Assembly: GCA_022791355.1 (NCBI GenBank)
Contig: JAAVYX010000020.1
Coordinates: 1-9,966, forward strand
Source: Clostridiales bacterium
GTDB taxonomy: Bacteria; Bacillota; Clostridia; Oscillospirales; Acutalibacteraceae
Reading direction: 5' to 3'
Length of the DNA: 9,966 bases
Shown: positions 1 through 5,773 of the stretch, piece after piece
How the letters are laid out: the number at the start of each line of letters is the position of its first letter
Numbering within the stretch: position 1 is the stretch's first letter
The notes under the pieces: model-generated
The model's database searches: none
The model's input: the letters and a program-made list of their open reading frames with translations, nothing else
Told to the model about the DNA's origin: nothing
Position numbers and translations under genes: made by a program

Positions 1-2
1 GC

Positions 3-62
3 GCAGCCCTGGAGGTGGCCAAGGCGGCGGCCGTAGGCTCCGTAGGATACCGCAGGCGGTAG
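3..62 (+). CDS. possible 3' end of an upstream gene (doubtful)
   Basis: From base 3 one frame stays open for 19 codons and stops at TAG 60-62, reading AALEVAKAAAVGSVGYRRR. Third positions are mostly G or C, as in the real genes here. It matches no family end that I recognise. Against it: two strings in this stretch, CTCCGTAGGA (38-47) and GGTAGCGTTTT (58-68), recur exactly and in the same order inside the non-coding structured element at 6501-6510 and 6669-6679. The stretch may therefore be repeat DNA. Confidence 0.25.
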   Translation, partial: AALEVAKAAAVGSVGYRRR

Positions 63-316
63 CGTTTTTCTTCCCCTTCTTTTGTCGCGTGACAAAAGAA
101 GGGGTCGCGCCTCGCGATACGGTAATGGAGTATCCATAAAAGTATACCTGGCGCGAAACCTCACTCTAAGCCAAAAAAGAAAGAGGAAATCTGGCGCGAA
201 ACCTCCCTCCCAGCTATAACAAATAAAAGGAAATCTGTAGGTCAAAAAACAAAAAGGAAATCCAGCAAAAAACAAAAACCAGAATAAAGACTGAAGCTGC
301 ATAAGGAGGCCCCTTT
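61..316 (+). repeat. composite palindromic repeat (copy E1) and hisC leader
   Basis: This is a gene-free stretch upstream of hisC. It holds a perfect hairpin, 14-bp arms 73-86 and 91-104 around GCGT, with no T-run on either side. A second hairpin follows directly: TCGCG, loop CCT, CGCGA (105-117). Then comes GGTAATGGAGT (121-131). The 15-mer CTGGCGCGAAACCTC occurs twice, at 148-162 and 191-205, 43 bases apart, each unit ending in an A-rich run and GGAAAT; two shorter degenerate units follow to about 290. Related copies lie at 2041-2123, 9137-9219 (minus), 9482-9597 and 9785-9830. I see no convincing promoter and no T-box sequence (AGGGTGGNACCGCG) ahead of hisC. Confidence 0.75.
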
Positions 317-1360
317 ATGGCCTATACGCTAAACGAAAAGTTGCGGGGACTTACCCCCTACGATCCCGGCGCGGGGGATTACCCCGTCCGACTGGACGCC
401 AACGAGTCCTTTCTCACCCCGCCCGGCTGGCTGCGGGCGAAAATCGCCGCCGCCCTGGCGGACGTACCCTACAACCGCTATCCCGATCCCAAGGCCGCCG
501 CCCTCTGCGCCGCCTTTGCGGATTACTACGGAATTGACCCGGCCTGGGTCGCCGCTGGAAACGGATTGGACGAAGTGCTGTTTATTTTGGCCACCTGCTT
601 TACAAAAGCGGGGGATACGCTGGTCACCGTCGCGCCCGACTTCTCCATGTACCGCTTTTACGGCCGTCTGGGGGAATGCCGGCTGGAAACCTACGACAAG
701 GGGGAGGACTGCGCCGTCGACCCCGACGGACTCGTTGCCTTCTGCCGGGAGAAAAAGGCCGATATGCTCCTTTTTTCCAACCCCTGTAATCCCACCTCCC
801 TGGGGCTTGACCGGGAGGCGGTGCGGAAAATCATCCGGGAGGCCGGCTGTCTGGTTGTGCTGGACGAGGCTTACATGGATTTTTCCGATCAGTCCCTCAT
901 ACAAGAAGCGGACCGGTATGACAATCTGATTTTACTGCGCACCTGTTCGAAAATGCTGGGGCTGGCCGGTCTGCGGCTGGGCTTTTTTGTGGCCAATCCC
1001 CTGCTCACCGGCGCCTTTCGGGCCTGCAAGTCCCCCTATAACGTCAACGCCCTGTCCCAGGCGGCGGGGACCGTCGTGCTGCGGGAAAAAGAGTATCTGG
1101 ACGACTGCCGCAGGCAGGCCGTCGCCTCCCGCGACTCGCTGTACGCGGGTCTGCGGCCCCTGTGTGACCGGCGGGGCTGGCGGTGCTTTACGCCTCAGAC
1201 CAACTTTGTATTCCTAAAACCGCAGGATGCGCAGACGGTTCACGAAGGGCTGAAGGCGGCCGGGATTCTGGTGCGGCGTATGGGCGGTTTCCTGCGGATA
1301 ACCGCCGGTACGGAAGAAGAAAATCAAAAGCTGCTTGCCGCGCTGGAAAAAATGGAGTAA
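317..1360 (+). CDS. hisC: histidinol-phosphate aminotransferase
   Basis: This cytosolic PLP enzyme moves an amino group from glutamate to imidazole-acetol phosphate, giving histidinol phosphate (histidine step 7). It belongs to class II of the fold-type I aminotransferases. Seen in the 347 residues: LDANES 26-31, GNGLDE 81-86 (cofactor phosphate region), NPCNPTS 155-161, LDEAYMDF 182-189 (Asp binding the pyridine nitrogen), the Schiff-base lysine in TCSK (K212), GLRLGF 218-223 and the substrate-carboxylate arginine in RITAGT (R327). Length is normal for HisC. The start is set by AAGGAGG at 303-309, seven bases before ATG. The hisB start lies 43 bases downstream, so the two are probably co-transcribed. 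A related CobD-type aminotransferase is the main alternative, but the hisB neighbour argues for HisC. Confidence 0.93.
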   Translation: MAYTLNEKLRGLTPYDPGAGDYPVRLDANESFLTPPGWLRAKIAAALADVPYNRYPDPKAAALCAAFADYYGIDPAWVAAGNGLDEVLFILATCFTKAGDTLVTVAPDFSMYRFYGRLGECRLETYDKGEDCAVDPDGLVAFCREKKADMLLFSNPCNPTSLGLDREAVRKIIREAGCLVVLDEAYMDFSDQSLIQEADRYDNLILLRTCSKMLGLAGLRLGFFVANPLLTGAFRACKSPYNVNALSQAAGTVVLREKEYLDDCRRQAVASRDSLYAGLRPLCDRRGWRCFTPQTNFVFLKPQDAQTVHEGLKAAGILVRRMGGFLRITAGTEEENQKLLAALEKME

Positions 1361-1403
1361 GATAAAAGCAAAGGCCTTTGACCGGCGGATAGGAGAATAG
1401 TTT

Positions 1404-1991
1404 ATGCAGCAAATGAAACGGCAGGCCGTCCTCACCCGGACGACCAAGGAAACCGATATCAGCCTGTCCTTGCAATTGGACGGCGGACCGGTGGAGATTG
1501 CTACCGGCGTGGGATTTTTCGACCATATGCTCACCGCTCTGGCCGTACACGGCGGCTGGGGGCTTACCCTGCATTGCAGGGGCGATTTAGAGGTGGACTG
1601 TCACCACACGGTGGAGGATACGGGGATTGTCCTGGGCAAGGCCATGGCTCAGGTTTTGGGGGACCGGTCGGGCATCGCCCGGTACGGCTCCTGCTCTATC
1701 CCCATGGACGAGGCGCTGGCCGCCTGTCATCTGGACGTCAGCGGCCGGCCCTACCTAGTGTTTGACGCGGCCTTTCCGCAGGAACGGGTAGGAGACTTCG
1801 ACGCCTGCATGACCGTGGAATTCATGCGGGCTTTCTGCGTGAACGCCGGGGTGACCCTGCACATCCGCTGCGAATACGGCAGTAATTCCCATCACATGAT
1901 CGAGGCCATGTTCAAGGCCCTGGCCCACGCGCTGAAAATCGCCCTTGCTCCTACCGACGGGGAGGTTTTGTCCACCAAGGGCGTGCTGTAG
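1404..1991 (+). CDS. hisB: imidazoleglycerol-phosphate dehydratase
   Basis: This Mn-dependent enzyme removes water from imidazole glycerol phosphate to give imidazole-acetol phosphate (histidine step 6), the substrate of HisC next door. It is the monofunctional form of 195 residues, without the N-terminal histidinol-phosphatase domain found in enterics. Family motifs seen: FFDHML 38-43, DCHHTVEDTGI 65-75, HHMIEAMFKALAHA 163-176 (metal-binding His/Glu clusters) and the C-terminal STKGVL 190-195. The start follows AGGAGA at about 1390-1396. It ends in TAG, directly followed by non-coding DNA carrying a palindromic repeat instead of the hisH gene often found after hisB in Bacillota. Confidence 0.96.
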   Translation: MQQMKRQAVLTRTTKETDISLSLQLDGGPVEIATGVGFFDHMLTALAVHGGWGLTLHCRGDLEVDCHHTVEDTGIVLGKAMAQVLGDRSGIARYGSCSIPMDEALAACHLDVSGRPYLVFDAAFPQERVGDFDACMTVEFMRAFCVNAGVTLHIRCEYGSNSHHMIEAMFKALAHALKIALAPTDGEVLSTKGVL

Positions 1992-2040
1992 GCTTTAACA
2001 TTTTTTGTTTATGCTTTGCATGCAGCGGCCAAAAGCGAAA

Positions 2041-2123
2041 GCTCTTTTTGTCGCTTGACAAAAGAAGGGGACCGGAGGCGCAGCCTGCGCAGGGACGTCG
2101 GGCGTTAATGGATTTGGTAATGG
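2041..2123 (+). repeat. composite palindromic repeat (copy E2)
   Basis: The copy lies between hisB and the SUKH gene. Hairpin 1: TTTTGTC (2046-2052), loop GCTT, GACAAAA (2057-2063). The right side GACAAAAGAAGGGG (2057-2070) is identical to the right arm of copy E1 (91-104), but the left arm no longer fits fully. Hairpin 2: GCGCA (2078-2082), loop GCC, TGCGC (2086-2090). Next comes GGGACGTCGGGCG (2092-2104), matching GGGACGCCAGACG of copy E5 (9545-9557), and GGTAATGG (2116-2123), as in E1 (121-128). The remaining gap to 2219 is AT-rich; I see nothing else in it. Confidence 0.7.
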
Positions 2124-2219
2124 GGCAACTAGAAATAGCGAACAACTATATATAATTAAATGCATAAAGCGCAATTCCTGGTGGGCATTATGAAATATTA
2201 CAAATAGGCAAAAGAAATT

Positions 2220-2687
2220 ATGGATATGGACGCCGTGGAGTTTATTGGCGGTGTTTCAGCAAATGAAATTGACAATGCGATAGAATCCTTATCTGTTGCT
2301 TTCCCTGAAAGCTATAAGGCTTTTTTAACTGATTTTGGCGGCGATGATGCTGGCGGAGAAATGATCTTTGGTATAGATTTTCGTTCGGGGCATCGAGCCC
2401 CTCACAAAAATGTTACTTTGCACGACAAAGTATGCTTTGTCGTGCAAAGCATAACAAATCATGCAGAAGACGATGTTGTTATAGCCACACAAATGGAGCG
2501 CGGACAGGGTCTGCCGAAGCATTTGTTGATAATAGGCTTTTGGAATGATACTTTCGTTTGTTTGGACACAAGCAAAATGAACAATGGGGAATGTCCTGTT
2601 GTAGAAGTGAATGATGATTATAGCGAAACAGAAGCGATTGCGGATACCTCTGGAAAATTTTTGTATGAATATCTTAGCGAAGAATGA
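2220..2687 (+). CDS. SUKH (SMI1/KNR4) family protein
   Basis: The 155-residue protein shows the SUKH-1 plan: an N-terminal block (ANEIDNAIESLSVAFPESYK, 14-33) then FLTDFGG (35-41), GLPKHLLIIGFW near 97-108 and FVCLDTSK 112-119. Family knowledge: many bacterial SUKH proteins are immunity proteins against polymorphic toxins or contact-dependent nucleases, others have housekeeping roles. No toxin gene is next to it here, so an orphan immunity role is inference. The ATG at 2220 has only a weak upstream AGGCAAAAG; an in-frame TAG sits 15 bases before it, which limits the start. It is clearly AT-richer than the his genes and splits hisB from hisA, suggesting acquisition. A perfect 15-bp palindrome lies inside the gene (residues 66-77). 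Confidence 0.82.
   Translation: MDMDAVEFIGGVSANEIDNAIESLSVAFPESYKAFLTDFGGDDAGGEMIFGIDFRSGHRAPHKNVTLHDKVCFVVQSITNHAEDDVVIATQMERGQGLPKHLLIIGFWNDTFVCLDTSKMNNGECPVVEVNDDYSETEAIADTSGKFLYEYLSEE
2416..2449. repeat. perfect 15-bp palindrome inside the SUKH gene
   Basis: CTTTGCACGACAAAG (2416-2430), loop TATG (2431-2434), then the exact reverse complement CTTTGTCGTGCAAAG (2435-2449). In the reading frame it encodes TLHDKVCFVVQS (residues 66-77), between the FGID segment and the conserved GLPKHL block, where SUKH proteins vary in length. The GACAAAG/CTTTGTC part resembles the palindromic cores at 73-104 and 2046-2063. Confidence 0.9.
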
Positions 2688-2693
2688 TACGAC

Positions 2694-2717
2694 TTCCAGC
2701 GTATGTTCGCGCTGGAG
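2694..2717 (+). terminator. hairpin after the SUKH gene, terminator-like without T-run
   Basis: CCAGCG (2696-2701), eight-base loop, CGCTGG (2710-2715), with T-A and T-G pairs extending the stem outward by two. It starts ten bases after the SUKH stop codon. The following sequence is AT-rich (AATATTTTATATG) but has no adjacent T-run, so termination is uncertain. Confidence 0.4.
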
Positions 2718-2815
2718 CGGCGAATATTTTATATGATATGCAATACCTTCATTGGGTTTGGAGCTTTACGCAGTGAGAATACGATTCCAAAAATAAAGCT
2801 GCGAAACAAAAGCTT

Positions 2816-2879
2816 CCGCCTGCACGGGCGGTCAGCGGCATGAGAATCTGCCGTGCCGCCGCTGATTTTACAAAAGGAG
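2816..2879 (+). promoter_or_regulatory. terminator-like hairpins overlapping the hisA ribosome binding region
   Basis: TCAGCGGC (2832-2839) pairs perfectly with GCCGCTGA (2858-2865) and is followed at once by TTTT (2866-2869), then AAGGAG of hisA (2874-2879). A smaller hairpin sits directly before it: CCGCC (2816-2820) with GGCGG (2827-2831). GGCGG can also pair with CCGCC at 2856-2860, which would break the terminator stem. Two mutually exclusive folds ahead of a his gene fit an attenuator, but no leader peptide or T-box is seen, so the regulatory role is inference. Confidence 0.45.
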
Positions 2880-2887
2880 AGCTTTGG

Positions 2888-3613
2888 ATGATTATTTTAC
2901 CTGCTATCGATATATGCGGCGGTCAGTGCGTCCGGCTGCTGCGGGGAGACTTCGGTACGGCTGAGAAGGTAGCCGAGGACCCGTTGGAAACCGCCCTTTC
3001 CTTTCAGGCCGCCGGCGCCCGGTGGCTACATATGGTAGATCTGGACGGGGCCAAGGCCGGCCGGCCGGTCAACGCCGCTATTTTTACCCAGGCGGCCGAA
3101 AAATCGGGTCTGAAGGTGGAGGTGGGAGGCGGCATCCGCTCTATGGATACGGTGGAGCGCTATCTTGCCGCCGGAGTCAGCCGGGTGATTTTAGGCTCGG
3201 CCGCCTTGTCCGACCCCGCCCTTGTAAGGGATGCGGCGGGCCGGTACGGCGATAAGATCGCCGTGGGCATCGACGCCAAAAACCGTATGGTGTCGGCCGA
3301 CGGCTGGCTCAAGGATTCCACCGTGGATTTTGTGGAGCTGGCCAAGCGAATGGAGCAGATGGGGGTCGGCTGCGTCATCTTCACCGACATTTCCAAGGAC
3401 GGCACCCTGTCCGGCCCTAATCTGGAGCAGCTGGACGAACTGAGCCGGGCGGTGTCCTGTAAGGTGGTGGCCAGCGGCGGCATATCGAATATAGACGACA
3501 TAAAGGCGCTGCGGAGCCTTGGACTGTACGGCGCCATCTGCGGCAAGTCGCTTTACAGCGGCCGGCTGGATTTGGCCCAGGCCATCCGTACCGCGGCGGT
3601 CGAAGCCGAGTAG
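2888..3613 (+). CDS. hisA: ProFAR isomerase (phosphoribosylformimino-AICAR phosphate isomerase)
   Basis: This (beta/alpha)8-barrel enzyme carries out the Amadori rearrangement of ProFAR to PRFAR (histidine step 4). The 241 residues match the normal family length. Seen: PAIDICGGQCVRL at 5-17 with catalytic Asp8, VDLDGA 50-55, GGGIRS 80-85 (phosphate site), GIDAK 127-131 with the second catalytic Asp129, TDISKDGT 166-173 and ASGGIS 195-200. PAIDxxGGxCVRL and GIDAK mark HisA rather than the paralogous HisF. An upstream in-frame ATG at 2840 is rejected: it lies inside a hairpin and has no ribosome binding site, while AAGGAG at 2874-2879 fits ATG 2888. Its product goes to IGP synthase (HisHF), which is not encoded in this window. 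Confidence 0.96.
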   Translation: MIILPAIDICGGQCVRLLRGDFGTAEKVAEDPLETALSFQAAGARWLHMVDLDGAKAGRPVNAAIFTQAAEKSGLKVEVGGGIRSMDTVERYLAAGVSRVILGSAALSDPALVRDAAGRYGDKIAVGIDAKNRMVSADGWLKDSTVDFVELAKRMEQMGVGCVIFTDISKDGTLSGPNLEQLDELSRAVSCKVVASGGISNIDDIKALRSLGLYGAICGKSLYSGRLDLAQAIRTAAVEAE

Positions 3614-3764
3614 CAGGAGCCTTTTGTCCGCTGCGACGCCGCTGCGTCCATGCCATGTTTTTCGCCGTGTCCCCATGTTGCCGGGCTGGGACCCAATCTA
3701 TCTCCAACGCGCCCCAACCTGTCCCCTGGCGGGGCATGGCCGCATATAGTAAAAGGAGGCCGAA

Positions 3765-4085
3765 ATGAACGACAATCTGGATCGCTATTTTCAAAAGGGG
3801 GAACTGATCCCCGCCGTTGTCCAGCAGACCGGTACCGGCGAGGTGCTTATGCTGGCCTATATGAACAAGGAATCGCTGCGTCTGACCCTGGAAACTGGCT
3901 ACACTTGGTTTTACAGCCGCTCCCGTCAAAAACTTTGGAATAAGGGGGAAACCTCGGGACATAAGCAGGAGGTACTGTCGGTCACGGCCGACTGCGATTT
4001 CGACACCCTGCTCGTCGAGGTGGACCAAACCGGTCCGGCCTGTCATACCGGCAGCCATACTTGTTTTTTCAACCCGGTGGAATAA
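3765..4085 (+). CDS. hisI: phosphoribosyl-AMP cyclohydrolase
   Basis: This zinc enzyme opens the purine ring of phosphoribosyl-AMP to give ProFAR (histidine step 3), the substrate of HisA. It is 106 residues, the stand-alone form and not the HisIE fusion. Seen: LMLAYMNKESL 28-38, WFYSRSRQKLWNKGETSG 48-65, the Mg-binding ADCDFD 75-80 and the zinc cysteines C77, C93 and C100 (PACHTGSHTCFF 91-102). AAGGAGG at 3753-3759 sets the start. It lies 151 bases after hisA; that gap, where hisF commonly sits, contains no remnant of hisF that I can recognise. Confidence 0.96.
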   Translation: MNDNLDRYFQKGELIPAVVQQTGTGEVLMLAYMNKESLRLTLETGYTWFYSRSRQKLWNKGETSGHKQEVLSVTADCDFDTLLVEVDQTGPACHTGSHTCFFNPVE

Positions 4086-4476
4086 CGGACGGCGTCGGCT
4101 GCCTCTGAAGACCCATACGGTTTCGGGAGAGGCCGCGAAGAGCGGGTTGTAGGCGGCCTTCTCTAAGTTGGCCGCCTAAGCCCTGCCGGCTGCGTACAAC
4201 GGTCTATAGGCGGGGAATTACGGACCATTCAATGGGAGAGCGCCGGGCGGACGCTATACCAAGCTTTAAAGGACTGTCTAAAAGGGAACCTTCCCAACCT
4301 TTCAGGCCCGCGTTCCGCCGTATGCCGATAAACTGTTGCGGATTCCGCTGGACCGATGCATCCCCTTTTTATCCATCTTTTGCTTCTTTACTGTGTATAC
4401 AGTTTTATAACTTTTATTCCCCGCAGCCGCCTTGACCGACCTACCGCCGTGGCACGGGGACAAGGAGAGAAAGAAT
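4086..4476 (+). other. 391-base gene-free gap between hisI and hisE
   Basis: No supported gene on either strand. The clearest structure is a perfect 9-bp inverted repeat, TAGGCGGCC (4150-4158) and GGCCGCCTA (4170-4178), with an 11-base loop and no T-run. Its left arm can instead pair with GGCCGC (4131-4136, extended to 4127-4136 with a bulge), giving two competing folds. GTTGTA (4146-4151) and TACAAC (4195-4200) flank the hairpin. A short GGGAA/TTCCC hairpin lies at 4284-4295. The stretch 4371-4423 is AT-rich and contains TATAAC (4406-4411), but no -35 box is correctly spaced, so I do not call a promoter. Confidence 0.6.
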
Positions 4477-4803
4477 ATGAACGACGCGCTGAAGAGCTTA
4501 TATGAAACGGTGGTTTCCCGCAAGGAAAACCATGAGGAGGGCTCCTACACTGGTTATCTGTTTGACAAGGGCCTAGACAAAATCCTGAAAAAGTGCGGCG
4601 AGGAGTGCGCCGAAACCATCATCGCGGCCAAAAACGGCAGCAAGGAGGAGCTGGTGTGCGAGGTTTCCGACCTCCTGTATCATCTCACCGTTTTGCTGGT
4701 GGAGCAAGGGGTCTCGCTGGCAGACGTAGAGACCGAGCTGCATAAGCGCAGCGGCAAAACGGGGAACTTAAAGCAGTTCCACGAGGTGGACAAAAATTCG
4801 TGA
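4477..4803 (+). CDS. hisE: phosphoribosyl-ATP pyrophosphatase
   Basis: This enzyme hydrolyses phosphoribosyl-ATP to phosphoribosyl-AMP and pyrophosphate (histidine step 2). It is 108 residues, with the all-alpha MazG-like metal-binding pattern: KCGEECAE 39-46 (E42, E43, E46) and EVSDLLYHL 62-70 (E62, D65), after YTGYLFDKGLDKILKK 24-39. It is a separate gene, not fused to hisI. AAGGAG at 4462-4467 supports ATG 4477; an in-frame extension to 4432 lacks a ribosome binding site. Its stop overlaps the start of the acetyltransferase gene (GTGA, 4800-4803). Confidence 0.95.
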   Translation: MNDALKSLYETVVSRKENHEEGSYTGYLFDKGLDKILKKCGEECAETIIAAKNGSKEELVCEVSDLLYHLTVLLVEQGVSLADVETELHKRSGKTGNLKQFHEVDKNS

Positions 4804-5378
4804 TCGGCTACGACGACTATTTTAAGCCCTTTCCCGCCTTTGCGTCGGCCCGGCTGCTTTTGCGGGCGATCAAGATGTCCGACGCGGCCGACCTCTTCGC
4901 CTGCTGTAAGGAGCCGGAGGTCAGCCGTTATTCCGAATGGTATCCCCATCCCGACCTTGCCCGCAGCAAGGCCTATGTTTCCTGGATGCTTTCGGAGTAC
5001 CGACGGAAACGGGGAACCACCTTCGCCGTTTGTCTACGGGAAACCGGGCGGCTGATCGGCACATGCAGTTATGTGGGACTGGACTTGGAGCATAAGGTCA
5101 GCGAGCTGGGTTACTGCCTGGCCAGGGACTGCTGGGGAAAGGGCTATGGGGCCGAGGCGGCCTTTATCCTGCTGGACCACGGCTTTCGGCGGATGGGACT
5201 CCACAGGATGGAGGCCAGGGTTATGCCCGAAAACGTCCGGTCGATCCGGGTGCTGGAAAAGCTGGGACTGGAGCGGGAGGGCCGGCTGCGCAAGGCCATT
5301 TACTGCAAGGGCGCCGACCACGACCTGGAACTCTACGCCATAACCGATCAAGGCTTTTTTGAGCGTTTCGGACGGTAG
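4800..5378 (+). CDS. GNAT N-acetyltransferase, RimJ/RimL type
   Basis: The 192 residues follow the RimJ/RimL branch of the GNAT fold, which transfers acetyl from acetyl-CoA to an amino group; the substrate cannot be read from sequence. Seen: the usual opening ARLLLRAI at 17-24, motif A RDCWGKGYGAEAA at 109-121 (pyrophosphate loop, GKGYG 113-117) and motif B NVRSIRVLEKLGLEREG at 145-161. The best start is GTG at 4800, giving a four-base GTGA overlap with hisE and only ten residues before the family start FPAFASARLLLR; a GAGGTGG lies at 4783-4789. The overlap implies translational coupling. A histidine-specific role is not implied. A hairpin plus TTTT follows at 5429-5465. Confidence 0.88.
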   Translation: MIGYDDYFKPFPAFASARLLLRAIKMSDAADLFACCKEPEVSRYSEWYPHPDLARSKAYVSWMLSEYRRKRGTTFAVCLRETGRLIGTCSYVGLDLEHKVSELGYCLARDCWGKGYGAEAAFILLDHGFRRMGLHRMEARVMPENVRSIRVLEKLGLEREGRLRKAIYCKGADHDLELYAITDQGFFERFGR

Positions 5379-5428
5379 GGCCGGGATTTCTACGCCCTAG
5401 AGTGGGATGTAAAATCCAAAAATGACGT

Positions 5429-5465
5429 GGCTTTTCGCTCGGGGCGTCTAAGCGAAGGGCCTTTT
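5429..5465 (+). terminator. terminator-like hairpin after the hisE-acetyltransferase unit
   Basis: GGCTTTTCGCT (5429-5439) pairs with AGCGAAGGGCC (5451-5461), 11 bp including two G-T pairs, 11-base loop, followed at once by TTTT (5462-5465). It begins 51 bases after the acetyltransferase stop. The T-run is short. The loop is complementary to the loop of the next hairpin. Confidence 0.6.
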
Positions 5466-5479
5466 GCCATTCCTTACTT

Positions 5480-5552
5480 CCTGCAAGAGACGCCTTGTGT
5501 TGCAGGCGCTAGAGGTCTCGAGAGAAAATTTGCATTTCGAGAATTTTTGACC
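5480..5552 (+). other. two further hairpins in the 5379-5773 gap
   Basis: CCTGCAA (5480-5486) and TTGCAGG (5500-5506) form a 7-bp stem with a 13-base loop that contains AGACGCC (5488-5494). TCTCGA (5516-5521) and TCGAGA (5537-5542) form a second stem followed by ATTTTTG; GGTC (5514-5517) and GACC (5549-5552) could close around it. The second stem plus T-run may be a back-up terminator. There is no gene between 5379 and 5773. Confidence 0.45.
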
Positions 5553-5570
5553 CATCTATCACCTTTTATA

Positions 5571-5593
5571 GGCAAAATATGCATCGTTTTGCC
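5571..5593. promoter_or_regulatory. dyad upstream of the 5614 promoter
   Basis: GGCAAAA (5571-5577) and TTTTGCC (5587-5593) form a perfect 7-bp inverted repeat with a nine-base centre, 20 bases upstream of the -35 box. It could be an operator for an activator, or a weak terminator because CTTTT follows. Neither role can be proven from sequence. Confidence 0.35.
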
Positions 5594-5613
5594 CTTTTAA
5601 AACGCACTCTGGT

Positions 5614-5642
5614 TTGACAAAAATTGGCCGGATGGGTATAAT
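5614..5642 (+). promoter_or_regulatory. consensus sigma-A promoter
   Basis: Perfect TTGACA (5614-5619), a 17-base spacer and perfect TATAAT (5637-5642). Transcription would start near 5649, leaving a GC-rich 5' leader of about 125 bases before the ATG at 5774. This is the only fully consensus promoter that I see in the window. The leader contains complementary GC-rich tracts (CCGCCG near 5699-5704 and CGGCGG near 5730-5735) that could fold; no known riboswitch pattern is evident. Confidence 0.9.
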
Positions 5643-5773
5643 AACCCAGTAGCCGTTGTACCCAAGCAGAAGGCTCTATACGCTGCGCGCGCCATCGGCC
5701 GCCGACCAAAAGCCGGACCGGGAAGCGGGCGGCGGATTCTCTTTCATAAACGGAAAAGGACGGAGGCAAAATA

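Noticed and set aside
73..104. Palindrome as a rho-independent terminator
   Set aside because: No T-run follows on either strand, and the same core recurs with a conserved tail, so a repeat is the better reading.
1..316. T-box or his leader peptide before hisC
   Set aside because: No AGGGTGGNACCGCG-type box and no short frame rich in His codons was found.
2840..2887. N-terminal extension of hisA from ATG 2840
   Set aside because: It starts in a hairpin loop without a ribosome binding site, and HisA proteins begin at the MIILPAID residues.
3417..4058. Long minus-strand open frame opposite hisA and hisI
   Set aside because: Shadow of two well-supported + strand genes caused by GC-rich codon use; same for minus-strand frames opposite the LicD gene and DUF3795.
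4232..4435. Open frame of 67 codons between hisI and hisE
   Set aside because: No ribosome binding site, no motif; the gap looks non-coding.
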